A stretch of 64,000 nucleotides of DNA from Lihuaxuella thermophila (GCF_900110165.1 NZ_FOCQ01000004.1:124001-188000), one strand, 5' to 3'. Counted from the stretch's first letter, positions 24,991 to 34,295 are shown. The notes: generated from the letters alone by a model not told the origin. Program-made: numbers and translations.

Positions 24991-26100
24991 ATGGGGTTGA
25001 GCGGGGTTCATCTCTTGCAAGTGACCAAAGCATTTGATGAAGTGGTGGCCGTGAAGGATTTGGAATTGACCATCCGGGAAGGGGAGTTTTTCACCTTGCT
25101 CGGTCCGAGCGGTTGCGGGAAAACGACCACTCTCAGGATGATTGCGGGATTTTATTATCCGACCGCAGGAAAGATCTTGTTTGACGACCAGGAGGTCACT
25201 TTTGTCCCGCCGCATCGGCGAAATACGGGGATGGTGTTTCAAAACTACGCCCTTTTTCCGCATATGACGGTGTTTGAGAATGTGGCGTTCGGTTTGGAGG
25301 TGCGCAAGATTCCGAACGCTGAAATCCGCGAGCGGGTTCGGGATGCACTAAAGCAGGTGCGGTTGGATGGTTACGGTGACCGGCGCATTTCGCAATTGAG
25401 CGGCGGACAGCAGCAAAGGGTGGCTCTGGCCCGTGCTCTGGTCATCCGTCCGAGGATTTTGCTGCTGGATGAACCGCTTTCCAATCTGGATGCGCGGCTG
25501 AGGGACGAAATGCGCGCCGAGATATTATCCATTCAGCGTTCGCTGGGCATTACGACGATTTATGTGACACATGACCAGGTGGAAGCTTTGTCCATGAGCA
25601 ACCGCATCGCCGTCTTTCATCAGGGCGTCTGCCAGCAAGTGGGAACGCCGGAAGAGGTGTACAACCGTCCGTGCAATGCTTTTGTGGCCTCTTTCGTCGG
25701 AGAGACCAATTTGTGGCCGGTGGTCATCCGGGACGTGACGGAAAATGAGGTCATGGTAACATGCGGGGAATATACGATTCGCGTTCGTCAGGAAGCAGAA
25801 AAATTTCCGGTGAAAGCGGGAGATGATCATTGGTTTCTCTCCATCCGTCCGGAAGCTGTCCGGCTGGTTTCCGAGCCGGGCCCCAATACGGTGAAGGCTG
25901 AACTGAAGCTCGCCCAGTTTACCGGGACTTCCTTCCATTGTACTGCCCGCTTGGATCAAACACGCACGTTGCAGGCATTGCTGGTGAACCGTCCCGGACT
26001 TTTAAGAGATGTAAGAGAAGGAGAGAAATTGTGGTTTCAGCTGCCGGATAACCAGATCCGGTTGCTTCCCGCCGGTTCAGGAGGAACGGCCGATGCTTAA
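24991..26100 (+). CDS. ABC importer ATP-binding protein (PotA/FbpC-like)
   Basis: 369 residues. ATPase domain with Walker A LLGPSGCGKTTTLR, Q-loop MVFQNYALFPHMTV, signature QLSGGQQQRVALARAL, Walker B ILLLDEPLSNLDA and H-loop YVTHDQ. A C-terminal TOBE regulatory domain follows from about residue 285. It energises the fused permease. The start is uncertain: ATG 24991 is used, but TTG 24997 has better spacing from GGAG, and GTG 24988 is also possible. Sixteen bases after the binding-protein gene and overlapping the permease gene by eight bases. Confidence 0.92.
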   Translation: MGLSGVHLLQVTKAFDEVVAVKDLELTIREGEFFTLLGPSGCGKTTTLRMIAGFYYPTAGKILFDDQEVTFVPPHRRNTGMVFQNYALFPHMTVFENVAFGLEVRKIPNAEIRERVRDALKQVRLDGYGDRRISQLSGGQQQRVALARALVIRPRILLLDEPLSNLDARLRDEMRAEILSIQRSLGITTIYVTHDQVEALSMSNRIAVFHQGVCQQVGTPEEVYNRPCNAFVASFVGETNLWPVVIRDVTENEVMVTCGEYTIRVRQEAEKFPVKAGDDHWFLSIRPEAVRLVSEPGPNTVKAELKLAQFTGTSFHCTARLDQTRTLQALLVNRPGLLRDVREGEKLWFQLPDNQIRLLPAGSGGTADA

Positions 26101-27802
26101 GATGACGAACCGCCTTCGCATCAAGTCGGAGCTGATATTAACGGTCGTTCTTCTGATCCCCGTACTGCTGGTTCTGTTCGCTTATGTCTTGTATCCCAGC
26201 TTTCGCACTCTGGCGGAGAGTTTTTGGGCAGACGGTAGATTTACTTTGGAGAACTATGAGCGCTTTTTCAGCACCGACAGCTGGGCCAATTTGGAAGCGT
26301 TGTGGAACAGTGTTTATATCTCTTTATTGAGTGTGATTCTAAGTGCGCTGATCGGAGTGCCCCTGGCGTTTATTTTTAACCGCTATGAGTTTCCGGGCCG
26401 CGGATTCTTTGCGACGGCGGCCATGATGCCGATCGTGCTTCCTTCTCTGGTCGGCGTGATGTCGTTTATGTTTCTCTACGGGGAGTCCGGCCTCGTCACG
26501 CGGTTGATTCAAGATCTCCTCGACTTGAAAGAACCTCCCTTCAAGCTGGGCGGAGTCTCCGGCATTTTGCTGGTTCATGCCTACACTGAGTATGTCTATT
26601 TTTACATGACGGTTTCATCGGCGATCCGGGGGATGAATCCATCTCTCGAAGAGGCGGCCGCCAATCTGGGAGCCAACCGGTGGACGGTGTTCCGCCGGAT
26701 CACCTTACCGCTATTGACCCCGGCGTTGGTGGCAGCATCTCTTCTGGTATTTATGACTTCCATGGCCTCTTTTTCCGCGCCGTTCATGCTGGCAGGAGGC
26801 TTTCGCGTGCTCAGTCTGCAAATCTATTTTTCCAAGATCAATGGCGACTTGAACATGGCGGCCACTCAATCGGTCATCCTGTCGGTCATCTCCATTTCCT
26901 TTTTGTTGTGGATGCGCTGGTATCAAGGAAGGAGAGATTACCGGATTTCCGAAAAAGGAGTGAGCACCCATCGCCGGGAGGTGCGTAATCCCTGGATCAA
27001 ATGGCCGTTGGTCGGCTTGGGCGTACTGGGTGTGATCGTTCTTTTGCTGCCTCATGTGACTCTGGTGATCCTGTCCTTTGTCCCGGAGGGAACCTGGACC
27101 TACCAAACGTATCCCACGCAGTTCAGCCTCGAAAATTACATGCTGCTCATGCAGGATCCGCGGATCTGGGAACCTGTGCGAAACAGCTTATGGATGGCGA
27201 CCATCGCGACGGCGGGCAACTTTTTGTTCGGAATTCTGACTTCCTATGTACTGGTCAAACGTAAATTTAAGGGAAAAAGCCTGGTGGATATTCTGGTGAT
27301 GCTCCCCTGGGCCCTGCCGGCCACGGTTGTCGCCATGAACTTGATTTTTGCCTTTAACATGCCGACTCCGTTTACATTTGGTCAAGTGCTGGTGGGAACG
27401 TATTGGATTTTGCCGCTCGCTTACTTCATCCGTCACATTCCGCTGGTCGTCCGGTCGACCAATGCCGCACTGGAACAGCTGGACGATTCGCTGGAGGAGG
27501 CGGCGCGAAACCTGGGAGCCCGTTGGTTCACCACTTTCAGGCGCGTGATCTTGCCGATGATTTTGCCCGGCATTCTGGCGGGTACATTGCTCGCTTTTGT
27601 CACGGCCGTCGGGGAATTTGTTTCATCCGTGTTGTTGTATACCATCGATAACCGGCCCATCTCGATCGAGATCATGAACCAGCTTCGCATGTTCAACCTT
27701 GGCCAGGCCGCGGCATACGCTGTATATCAAATATTGCTCATCGCGGGAGTGCTGTACATCTCCAACCGTTTCTTCGGAGTGAAAGCGCAGGATTCTCTGT
27801 AG
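26093..27802 (+). CDS. ABC importer fused permease (two permease domains)
   Basis: 569 residues with about 12 membrane helices and two BPD_transp_1 domains in tandem (about 60-260 and 365-560). Each has an EAA loop: SLEEAAANLGANRWTVFRRI and SLEEAARNLGARWFTTFRRV. The fusion resembles FbpB/ThiP-type permeases of the iron and thiamine family. ATG 26093 behind AGGAGGAACGGCCG overlaps the ATPase gene. The lyase gene begins 27 bases after its stop, so all four genes form one operon. Confidence 0.92.
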   Translation: MLKMTNRLRIKSELILTVVLLIPVLLVLFAYVLYPSFRTLAESFWADGRFTLENYERFFSTDSWANLEALWNSVYISLLSVILSALIGVPLAFIFNRYEFPGRGFFATAAMMPIVLPSLVGVMSFMFLYGESGLVTRLIQDLLDLKEPPFKLGGVSGILLVHAYTEYVYFYMTVSSAIRGMNPSLEEAAANLGANRWTVFRRITLPLLTPALVAASLLVFMTSMASFSAPFMLAGGFRVLSLQIYFSKINGDLNMAATQSVILSVISISFLLWMRWYQGRRDYRISEKGVSTHRREVRNPWIKWPLVGLGVLGVIVLLLPHVTLVILSFVPEGTWTYQTYPTQFSLENYMLLMQDPRIWEPVRNSLWMATIATAGNFLFGILTSYVLVKRKFKGKSLVDILVMLPWALPATVVAMNLIFAFNMPTPFTFGQVLVGTYWILPLAYFIRHIPLVVRSTNAALEQLDDSLEEAARNLGARWFTTFRRVILPMILPGILAGTLLAFVTAVGEFVSSVLLYTIDNRPISIEIMNQLRMFNLGQAAAYAVYQILLIAGVLYISNRFFGVKAQDSL

Positions 27803-27829
27803 ATGTTCGGACGACTAGGAGGGAAGAGT

Positions 27830-29344
27830 ATGGGCATCCGAGAGGAGTGGCTGAAAGCCGACGGCAGTTCGTTTCCGGGGAAGACCTATGTCGAATGCCT
27901 CTTGAAGCCCGTCTTTAACGACCAGCGCGATTATTTGTTTCATGCCATGTTTCAAGTGCACCGGGCGCATGTGCTGATGCTCTGTGATAAAGGAATTCTG
28001 TCCGCTGCCGATGCCAAAAAGATTTTACAGGCCGTCGAAGAGCTTTCCAGATGCAATCATAAGGAGCTTCAGTACGACCCCCGTTACGAAGATCTGTTCT
28101 TTATGATGGAAGCGAGGATGACGGAAAAAATCGGAACAGAGTTGGCGGGCAATATGCATATAGCCCGGAGCCGCAATGATATGGGCGTCGCCATGTACCG
28201 AATCGTATTGCGCGAACGGCTGTTGGAACTGATCGGGAAAGTGTTGACGCTGCGCGAAGTGTTGCTTGAAGTCTGCGAGGAGCACCTGGAAACGGTGATG
28301 CCCGCCTATACGCATACCCAGCCGGCCCAGCCGACGACACTCAGCCATTACTTGCTGGCGATCCATGATGTGACCGAACGGGATACCCGGCGTTTGTGGT
28401 CCGCCTACCACAATGTAAACCGAAGTCCGCTGGGGGCGGCGGCCATCACGACCACCGGATTTGATATCTGTCGGGATATGGTCAAAGAATCGCTCGGCTT
28501 TGCCGGTACGGTGGAAAACTCTTATGATGCGATCGCGGGAGCCGATTACCTGTTGGAAACAGCCGCGGCGACGATCGTTCTGATGACGAACATGGGCCGC
28601 TGGATTCAAGATTTCCTTCTGTTCTGCACGCGGGAGTTCGATGCGTTCCGGATTGCCGACCCTTATGTCCAGATCAGCAGCATCATGCCGCAAAAAAGAA
28701 ACCCGGTCTCCGTGGAACACTCCCGTTCGCTGGCCAGCAGTGCCGTTGCCGATGCGCAAGCTGTTTGTACCATGATTCATAATACGCCGTTTGGCGATAT
28801 TGTGGACACCGAAGATGACCTTCAGCCTCATCTGTACCGGGCGATGGATAAATCCATGCGCGTGCTGGATCTGATGTCCGCCGTCATCCGCACCATGGAA
28901 GTCAACCGGGAACGTTTATTGCAAAAGGCCAGGGAAGGATATATCACCATCACCGAGCTGGCCGATGCGATGGTGCGCGAAAAGGGCATTCCGTTCCGTA
29001 CGGCCCATCACATTGCCAGTCAACTGGCGCAAAAAGCTTACCGGGAAGGTAAGGAACTCTATGATCTGTCACCGGAGATGATTGAACTGGTGACCAAAGA
29101 CGTACTGGGAACGAAAATCGCTTTGACTCATGAAGAACTGAGCAGGGTCTCAGATCCTTTATACTTTATTGAAGTGCGAAAATGTCCCGGGGGGCCAAGT
29201 CCTGCAGAGACGAAGCGAATGCTTGAGGAAAGGAAAACGCGGACCAGCCAAGACAGACGCGGATGGCAGGAGCAGCACGACGCATTGGAGGAAGCGGAGC
29301 GGAAATTGTGCCGCAGAGTACAGGAGTTCATCAGAGGAGCTTAA
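27830..29344 (+). CDS. Argininosuccinate lyase-superfamily lyase, probably not ArgH
   Basis: 504 residues from ATG 27830 behind AGGAGGGAAGAGT. It has the three conserved regions of the fumarase/ASL superfamily: AGNMHIARSRNDMGVAMYR, PAYTHTQPAQPTTLSHYL and the signature SSIMPQKRNPVSVEHSR with the catalytic Ser (about residue 282). Two substrate-facing spots differ from true ArgH: SRND-M instead of SRND-Q, and NPVSVEH instead of NPDSLEL. There is also a charged C-terminal tail. No argG is near; it is the last gene of an importer operon, suggesting beta-elimination of an imported N-substituted aspartate to give fumarate plus an amine. Confidence 0.85.
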   Translation: MGIREEWLKADGSSFPGKTYVECLLKPVFNDQRDYLFHAMFQVHRAHVLMLCDKGILSAADAKKILQAVEELSRCNHKELQYDPRYEDLFFMMEARMTEKIGTELAGNMHIARSRNDMGVAMYRIVLRERLLELIGKVLTLREVLLEVCEEHLETVMPAYTHTQPAQPTTLSHYLLAIHDVTERDTRRLWSAYHNVNRSPLGAAAITTTGFDICRDMVKESLGFAGTVENSYDAIAGADYLLETAAATIVLMTNMGRWIQDFLLFCTREFDAFRIADPYVQISSIMPQKRNPVSVEHSRSLASSAVADAQAVCTMIHNTPFGDIVDTEDDLQPHLYRAMDKSMRVLDLMSAVIRTMEVNRERLLQKAREGYITITELADAMVREKGIPFRTAHHIASQLAQKAYREGKELYDLSPEMIELVTKDVLGTKIALTHEELSRVSDPLYFIEVRKCPGGPSPAETKRMLEERKTRTSQDRRGWQEQHDALEEAERKLCRRVQEFIRGA

Positions 29345-29439
29345 GTCCAGGGATTCGTGAGGCTCATTTGTGGGAATGTGACAACAGATGTTGTGCTCTG
29401 TGGGATGAAATGAAACCGAAAGTGGACTTTCCCGACATG

Positions 29440-29818
29440 ACTGCAAACGGTGGGAGCTTTGATTGCAAAGGAGCGATAAGCGGGCTCCCTTCCTTTTGTT
29501 GTTCCGTTTTCGCCATATTGCTCGGCTCGTTCATCAGTTATCGCGTTACTTTGAGCGGAAAAAGAAAACTGCTTCGGCAAAAAATGGGCTTTTTCAGCAG
29601 GCATTGGAAACATATCTTCTTTTTTTTTCGATAATACGGCGTTTGGGGCATTTCGGATTCTTTCTTTTATTCCCGGAGTTCGGATGGAAGTGTCATACAG
29701 CGCCGGTTTTTTACACTTCCGCTATCGGGAGTATATGCTTTTTTCCCTTATTGGCAGTTTGATCTGGGTAGGTGTCTATCTTATTCTCAGGTATCATATG
29801 GGAGTGAAGTGGATGTAA
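29440..29818 (+). pseudogene. DedA-family membrane protein, degenerate
   Basis: The reading frame ending at TAA 29816-29818 carries RILSFIPGVRMEVSYSAG and EYMLFSLIGSLIWVGVYL, the C-terminal half of a DedA (SNARE-associated) protein, normally F.PGVR...AG followed by GS.IW. The preceding part (LLGSFISYR, GKRKLL) is in another frame with a stop between, and the true N terminus is missing. At least one frameshift and a 5' deletion make it inactive. The rest of 29345-29986 shows only the terminator listed next. Confidence 0.6.
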
Positions 29819-29825
29819 CTGTGTT

Positions 29826-29854
29826 CTCACCTGGTCTCAGGTGAGGCTTTTTTT
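29826..29854 (+). terminator. Rho-independent terminator
   Basis: CTCACCTG (29826-29833) pairs with CAGGTGAG (29838-29845), followed by GC and seven T residues. It is the intact terminator of the dead DedA gene. Confidence 0.9.
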
Positions 29855-29986
29855 GTTTGTAAAAACGTTTCAGAGGGGGGATCGAGGATGTTTAAAAAAT
29901 GTTATACGGGAATGAATGGTTGTTTACAATGGAAATGTTATAATAAAGCCGTTTGAAAAAGATCAAATGCTGAAGCGGGGAGAAGT

Positions 29987-30955
29987 ATGAAAATCGGATA
30001 TCGTACCATTAAGACTGCGATTGGTACGGGTTTATCGATTGGGGTCGCCCAGTGGCTGGGGCTTGAGTTTTATGCGTCTGCGGGGATTATCACGATTTTG
30101 TGCATTAAAACGACAAAAAAACGTTCCTATAGAAGTGCGTGGGAAAGGGTATTCGCCTGTCTGATCGGAATGGTTCTGGCCGCTGTCCTATTTGAACTGC
30201 TGGGTTATTATCCGTGGACGATGGCGCTGATTTTATTGCTGTTGATTCCCATCGATGTCTATTTAAAGATTACAGAAGGGATTATTACCAGCACGGTGAT
30301 CATCCTCCATTTTTACACACTCAAACAAGTAAATGCCGAAATTATATGGAATGAACTGGCGCTGATCGTAATCGGGGTGGGTTTTGCCCTTCTGGTCAAT
30401 CTGTATATGCCCAACGTGGAGAAGGACCTCAAAAAGTATCAATGCAAGATCGAACAAAACTTTAAGAAAATCATGAACGAAATCTCCAATTATCTTCGCG
30501 AGGGTGACAGTGACTGGGACGGAAGAGAAATCATGGAAACCGCGCAGCTGCTCAAGGAAGCGAAAACGCTCGCTTTGCGTGAGATGGAGAACCACCCTCA
30601 GGATAAAGGGGATTATTTTCGCTATTTTGAGATGAGGGAGCGCCAGTTTGAAATCCTGGAGCGGATTTTGCCGCTGGTATCGTCGCTGGATGTTTGTTGC
30701 ACCCAGGGACGGATCATCGCCGGTTTTATGGACCGTCTGGCGGATGCCATTCATCCCGGCAATACGGCGAATATTTATCTGGAAGAGCTGGAAGAGATGA
30801 GAAAGGGATTCAAACAGTCACCTCTCCCTACCAACCGGCAAGAGTTTGAAACACGCGCCGCCTTGTTTCATTTTGTGAAAGAGATGAAAAGGTATTTAAT
30901 GATCAAGCGGGACTTGGCTAAAGATATCCGGAAAGAAAAAGAGAAGCGGTCATAA
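29987..30955 (+). CDS. Aromatic acid exporter-like membrane protein (ArAE_1 family, YqjA-like)
   Basis: 322 residues. The N-terminal half has five or six membrane helices with the family start GYRTIKTAIGTGLSIGVAQ and the Lys-rich loop IKTTKKRSYRSAWERV. The cytosolic C-terminal half (about 150-322) is helical and charged, ending DIRKEKEKRS, as in the ArAE_1_C domain. Members are thought to export aromatic acids or affect envelope stress. ATG 29987 follows GGGGAGAAGT. Monocistronic. Confidence 0.85.
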   Translation: MKIGYRTIKTAIGTGLSIGVAQWLGLEFYASAGIITILCIKTTKKRSYRSAWERVFACLIGMVLAAVLFELLGYYPWTMALILLLLIPIDVYLKITEGIITSTVIILHFYTLKQVNAEIIWNELALIVIGVGFALLVNLYMPNVEKDLKKYQCKIEQNFKKIMNEISNYLREGDSDWDGREIMETAQLLKEAKTLALREMENHPQDKGDYFRYFEMRERQFEILERILPLVSSLDVCCTQGRIIAGFMDRLADAIHPGNTANIYLEELEEMRKGFKQSPLPTNRQEFETRAALFHFVKEMKRYLMIKRDLAKDIRKEKEKRS

Positions 30956-31035
30956 TCGGGCCCTTCTCTGTTCAGTTCCGTCAGAACAACGGGAAACCGA
31001 ACCAGTAGATTTTCGCGTGTTCGGTTTCAATTTCA

Positions 31036-31079
31036 TGCCGCCTGCCAATCGGGAGTCAGCCCGGTTGGCAGGCGGCATC
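31036..31079. terminator. Long hairpin between convergent genes
   Basis: A 19-bp stem (31036-31054 with 31061-31079, one G-U pair; core GCCGCCTGCCAA) lies between the rightward exporter gene and the leftward ECF operon. It lacks a T run on either side, so it may slow or protect transcript ends rather than act as a classic terminator. Confidence 0.6.
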
Positions 31080-31088
31080 GCATTCAGG

Positions 31089-31892
31089 TCATGATTTCCT
31101 CCGTTTATACCGGATCCATTCTTCGGCCGTTAAAAACGTTTCCCGACAGCCGAGCTTCTGGCCGAGCTGTGTAACATGGGGAGGTTCCACATGGGCATGT
31201 TTTAGCAGCTCGCGTTCGGCGAATACTTCTCTCGTGGTTCCGTCCAGCAGCACCCGTCCTTGGGCAAAGACGATGGTCCGCTCAAATACTGCTGCGGCAA
31301 AGTCCATGTCGTGGGTAATGGTAAGCACCAGTTTGCCTTTTTGCCGCAGATGTTGGATGATCTCCTTGATCCGTTCACGCGCAGGATAGTCTTGAGCGAT
31401 GGTCGGTTCATCAAAGATCACGATCTCCGGTTGCATGGCGAGAACGGAGGCGATGCAGATCAACTTTTGTTCTGACAGGCCGAGGTCATACGGGTTTTTG
31501 TCCAGCTTGTTTTCCATTCCCACCATGTGCAGGGCCTCAATGGCGTTTGCTCTGGCGGTCTCCTTCTCCTGTTTGAGATTAAGGGGACCGAACATCACTT
31601 CATCGATCACTTTGCTTTTAAAGATCTGATCGTGCGGATTTTGGAAAACCAGGCCGATCTGCCTGGCCAGTTGGGCGGCCGTTGTTTCTTTTGTGTTGAC
31701 TCCCTTTACATAGACATCTCCGTGTAGAGGCTTCAATAAACCTTTTAACAGTTTGGCAAAAGTCGTTTTACCGGCTCCGTTTTGCCCAATGATGGCGGTT
31801 GGACGGCGGTCGAATTGCAGGGTGATTCCTTTTAAAATGTCTTGGCCAGTCGTATACGAAAAATGAAGATTTTCAACAGAGAGAATCGCCAT
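31089..31892 (-). CDS. ECF transporter ATPase EcfA2-like
   Basis: 267 residues. Walker A is IIGQNGAGKTTFAKLL, the Q-loop LVFQNPHDQIF, Walker B EIVIFDEPTIAQD and switch TITHDMD. The signature is unusual: YDLGLSEQKLICIAS replaces the LSGGQ.QR consensus that is intact in the partner. EcfA1/A2 form a heterodimer in which one composite site can be degenerate, so this is probably the weaker half. It overlaps the preceding ecfA1 end by 20 bases and ends the four-gene operon. Confidence 0.9.
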   Translation of the reverse strand: MAILSVENLHFSYTTGQDILKGITLQFDRRPTAIIGQNGAGKTTFAKLLKGLLKPLHGDVYVKGVNTKETTAAQLARQIGLVFQNPHDQIFKSKVIDEVMFGPLNLKQEKETARANAIEALHMVGMENKLDKNPYDLGLSEQKLICIASVLAMQPEIVIFDEPTIAQDYPARERIKEIIQHLRQKGKLVLTITHDMDFAAAVFERTIVFAQGRVLLDGTTREVFAERELLKHAHVEPPHVTQLGQKLGCRETFLTAEEWIRYKRRKS

Positions 31893-32730
31893 GTTGATTC
31901 ACCATCGCCAAATATGCTTCTTCCAGCGTTACCGGATACGTTCCCGAGCGGGGATGTTGGATCCCCAATGCTTGGCAGATTTGCGTATAAACCGGTGCAG
32001 GCACGCCGTATGATAAAAGATCCGTGCGTGAAAAAATCTTGTGCGGTGTATCAAAATCGATGAGTCGGCCGTTGTAGAGGACCAGCACCCGGTCGGCATA
32101 GGCTGCGATCTTTTCGATTTTGTGCTCGGCGATGATCACGGTCATTCCTTCTTTGGCCAGTCGCCGCACCGCTTTGAAAACTTCGTCGGAGCCTTGGGGG
32201 TCCAGTTGGGAAGTCGGTTCGTCAAGCACCAGGATACCGGGTTTCATGGCAATAACGCTGGCGATGGCCATCCGTTGCATCTGCCCGCCCGATAATTGGA
32301 AAGGATCGCGGTCTTTCAACTGACTGATATCCAGGAGATGCAAGGCTTCGTCGATTCTGGCCGTCATCTCGCTCCGATCCAGGCCCATATTTTCCAATCC
32401 AAAAGCGATCTCTTCATAGACGGTCAGTTTGGATCCGGTCACCTGGGTGAAGGGATTTTGAAAAACGATTCCCACATGCAGTGCCAGCTCACTGATTTCA
32501 CTTTTGATTACTTCCAAGCCGTCAATGACCACTTTTCCCCCGTACGCGCCACGGTAAAAATGAGGGACGAGACCGGTAAGCGCCAGGCACAAGGTGGATT
32601 TCCCCGCTCCGTTTGCACCGATGATGCCGATCAGCTCCCCTTGTTCCACCGTAAAAGAGAGGTTGTCCAAGGCCAGTTTCCCGGTCATGGGATATCGGTA
32701 TTTGAGCTTTTCCACGATGATTTTCTTCAT
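31873..32730 (-). CDS. ECF transporter ATPase EcfA1-like
   Basis: 285 residues. Canonical ABC ATPase: Walker A GIIGANGAGKSTLCLA, Q-loop IVFQNPFTQVTG, signature FQLSGGQMQRMAIAS, Walker B ILVLDEPTSQLDPQG, switch IIAEHKIEK. The ATG at 32728-32730 follows GGAGGATCTTTGC and overlaps the ecfT stop as ATGA, which indicates tight coupling. It powers the ECF module with EcfA2 and EcfT. Confidence 0.92.
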   Translation of the reverse strand: MKKIIVEKLKYRYPMTGKLALDNLSFTVEQGELIGIIGANGAGKSTLCLALTGLVPHFYRGAYGGKVVIDGLEVIKSEISELALHVGIVFQNPFTQVTGSKLTVYEEIAFGLENMGLDRSEMTARIDEALHLLDISQLKDRDPFQLSGGQMQRMAIASVIAMKPGILVLDEPTSQLDPQGSDEVFKAVRRLAKEGMTVIIAEHKIEKIAAYADRVLVLYNGRLIDFDTPHKIFSRTDLLSYGVPAPVYTQICQALGIQHPRSGTYPVTLEEAYLAMVNQHGDSLC

Positions 32731-33503
32731 GCAAAGATCCTCCAAACGATGGCGGCGAAGAGAATCAGGATTAATAGAATCCGGATTGTTGTCTGACGGG
32801 ATGATTGGTTCGCCGCCCGTAAAAATGTTTTTCTCCTGTTGGCGTTGAACCCTCTGACTTCCAGTGCCATGGCCCGTTCCCGGGCTTGAATCAGGGAGCT
32901 CATGATCACCGGGCCGATCAGAGGGAGAAATGCTTTGGCGCGGACGATCAAAGGGCCTTCGGTTTCCAGTCCCCTGGCTCTTTGCGCGTCGGTAATCGCA
33001 TTCACGGACGCCGCCATCTGGGGAATGATTTGCAAAACTGAACTGAGGACGTATCCGATTTTCGGAGATAACCCCCTTCGTACCAGAGAATCGATCAGAT
33101 CGGACGGTTTGGTGGTCAGGCTGAGCAGAGAGATGCCCAGCAAAAGATTGATCACCCTCAAACTGATTCGGGCCGCATAGCTTAAACCTTCTTTAAAAAA
33201 TACGAACGGTCCGAACCGGAACAGGAAGGTTTGGTTATGCTCATGAAACAACCCCTGAATGAACAGGATCGAAAGCAGTACCAGCAAAGTAAAGCCGGTA
33301 AGCGGGATCACTTTTGTTAAGGTTTTGGAAATGGTCAGCATGGCCAAGGTGACCGCCAGACACAGGACAGCGGTCGGGTTGGCGGGAAGGATGAACGGGA
33401 GGACCCCGGCTACCATCACGTAGATGAGTTTCGTAATCGGTTCCAATCGGTGGATGATGCTGTTTCCGGGTACATACAGGCTCATGGATTTGACGGTCTT
33501 CAA
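32727..33503 (-). CDS. ECF transporter transmembrane protein EcfT
   Basis: 258 residues from TTG 33503, which has AAGGGG ten bases upstream; ATG 33485 (MSLYVPGN) is the alternative but has no site, and the longer open frame to 33680 overlaps the S gene. It has several membrane helices, then the cytosolic coupling region with the two Ala-Arg motifs typical of EcfT (AQRARGLE near residue 170 and QARERAMALEVRGF near residue 205). It links the S component to the ATPase pair. Confidence 0.88.
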   Translation of the reverse strand: MKTVKSMSLYVPGNSIIHRLEPITKLIYVMVAGVLPFILPANPTAVLCLAVTLAMLTISKTLTKVIPLTGFTLLVLLSILFIQGLFHEHNQTFLFRFGPFVFFKEGLSYAARISLRVINLLLGISLLSLTTKPSDLIDSLVRRGLSPKIGYVLSSVLQIIPQMAASVNAITDAQRARGLETEGPLIVRAKAFLPLIGPVIMSSLIQARERAMALEVRGFNANRRKTFLRAANQSSRQTTIRILLILILFAAIVWRIFA

Positions 33504-33555
33504 TTTCTGTGAACCCCTTATAAAATGATGTCGGCTGTTGCCGCTGACTCTCGAT

Positions 33556-34158
33556 TCAGAGCGTCTCAATCTTGTCGTCATGGCGGTACATGTGCAGAAG
33601 CTGATGGGGAAGACGTCTGAAGATGATCGTACTGACGAAAACAGTGACCAGTTTGTCCGGAAGGTCCACCGTGATTTCATTGAGAAACGAAGCCAGCCAC
33701 ATCGGCATGCCTTGTGCCATCAAAAGAGCGAACAAAGCATCTCCCCAAAGGTTGCCGGTTTGTCCTCCCCAAAAGATGATATTGAGCGGCGTTGAGACAA
33801 TGGCGACGGAAACCCCGATAACAAGGCCTGCCATCAGCATTTTTCCAAAACTGTCAAACCATCCTTTTGCGGCCAGGATCCCGGCAACCAAGCCGATTGC
33901 TACACTGGATATTGCATACACAAAGGAGATCGGGTCCGCGGTAAGACCAAAGATGATGTTATTGACAGCACCTGAAACGGCTCCGACAATCGGACCGGCG
34001 AGCAGACTGGCAAGAATGGTTCCGATGGAGTCCAACCACAGCGGCAGTTTTAAAATATTTGCGAACAGCTTTCCGAGATAGTTGATTCCAATGGCTACCG
34101 GAATCAAGACCAGAGAAGCAGTGGTGAAGCGAAACGACCAGATGTTTCGTTTGTCCAT
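33556..34158 (-). CDS. ECF transporter S component, substrate unknown
   Basis: 200 residues, mostly six membrane helices. It starts MDKRNIWSFRFTTASLVLIP and contains LPLWLDSIGTILASLLAGP and GAVSGAVNNIIFGL, a Gly/Ala-rich pattern common in S components. The start at ATG 34158 follows AGGGGCGTTGTGC. First gene of the operon S-T-A1-A2. I cannot place it in the ThiT, RibU, BioY, FolT, PanT or QueT groups. No riboswitch that would reveal the ligand is visible in the short leader. Confidence 0.8.
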   Translation of the reverse strand: MDKRNIWSFRFTTASLVLIPVAIGINYLGKLFANILKLPLWLDSIGTILASLLAGPIVGAVSGAVNNIIFGLTADPISFVYAISSVAIGLVAGILAAKGWFDSFGKMLMAGLVIGVSVAIVSTPLNIIFWGGQTGNLWGDALFALLMAQGMPMWLASFLNEITVDLPDKLVTVFVSTIIFRRLPHQLLHMYRHDDKIETL

Positions 34159-34256
34159 GCACAACGCCCCTGTCATGTTTTTGTTTGGCAGTCAAGATGG
34201 GGTGAGAATCTTTGGAAATCATCGACAATTCTATTTCCATTATAACACCGATAAAC

Positions 34257-34295
34257 AAACCAAACCCAGCCTGGAAGAATGGCTGGGTTTGGTTT
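34257..34295. terminator. Bidirectional terminator
   Basis: A perfect 15-bp stem, AAACCAAACCCAGCC (34257-34271) with GGCTGGGTTTGGTTT (34281-34295). T-rich sequence follows on the minus strand, so it ends the leftward 76-codon gene before the ECF promoter. Confidence 0.88.

Noticed and set aside
27830-29344. Naming the lyase argH
   Set aside because: Substrate-loop residues differ from ArgH, argG is absent and it belongs to an importer operon.
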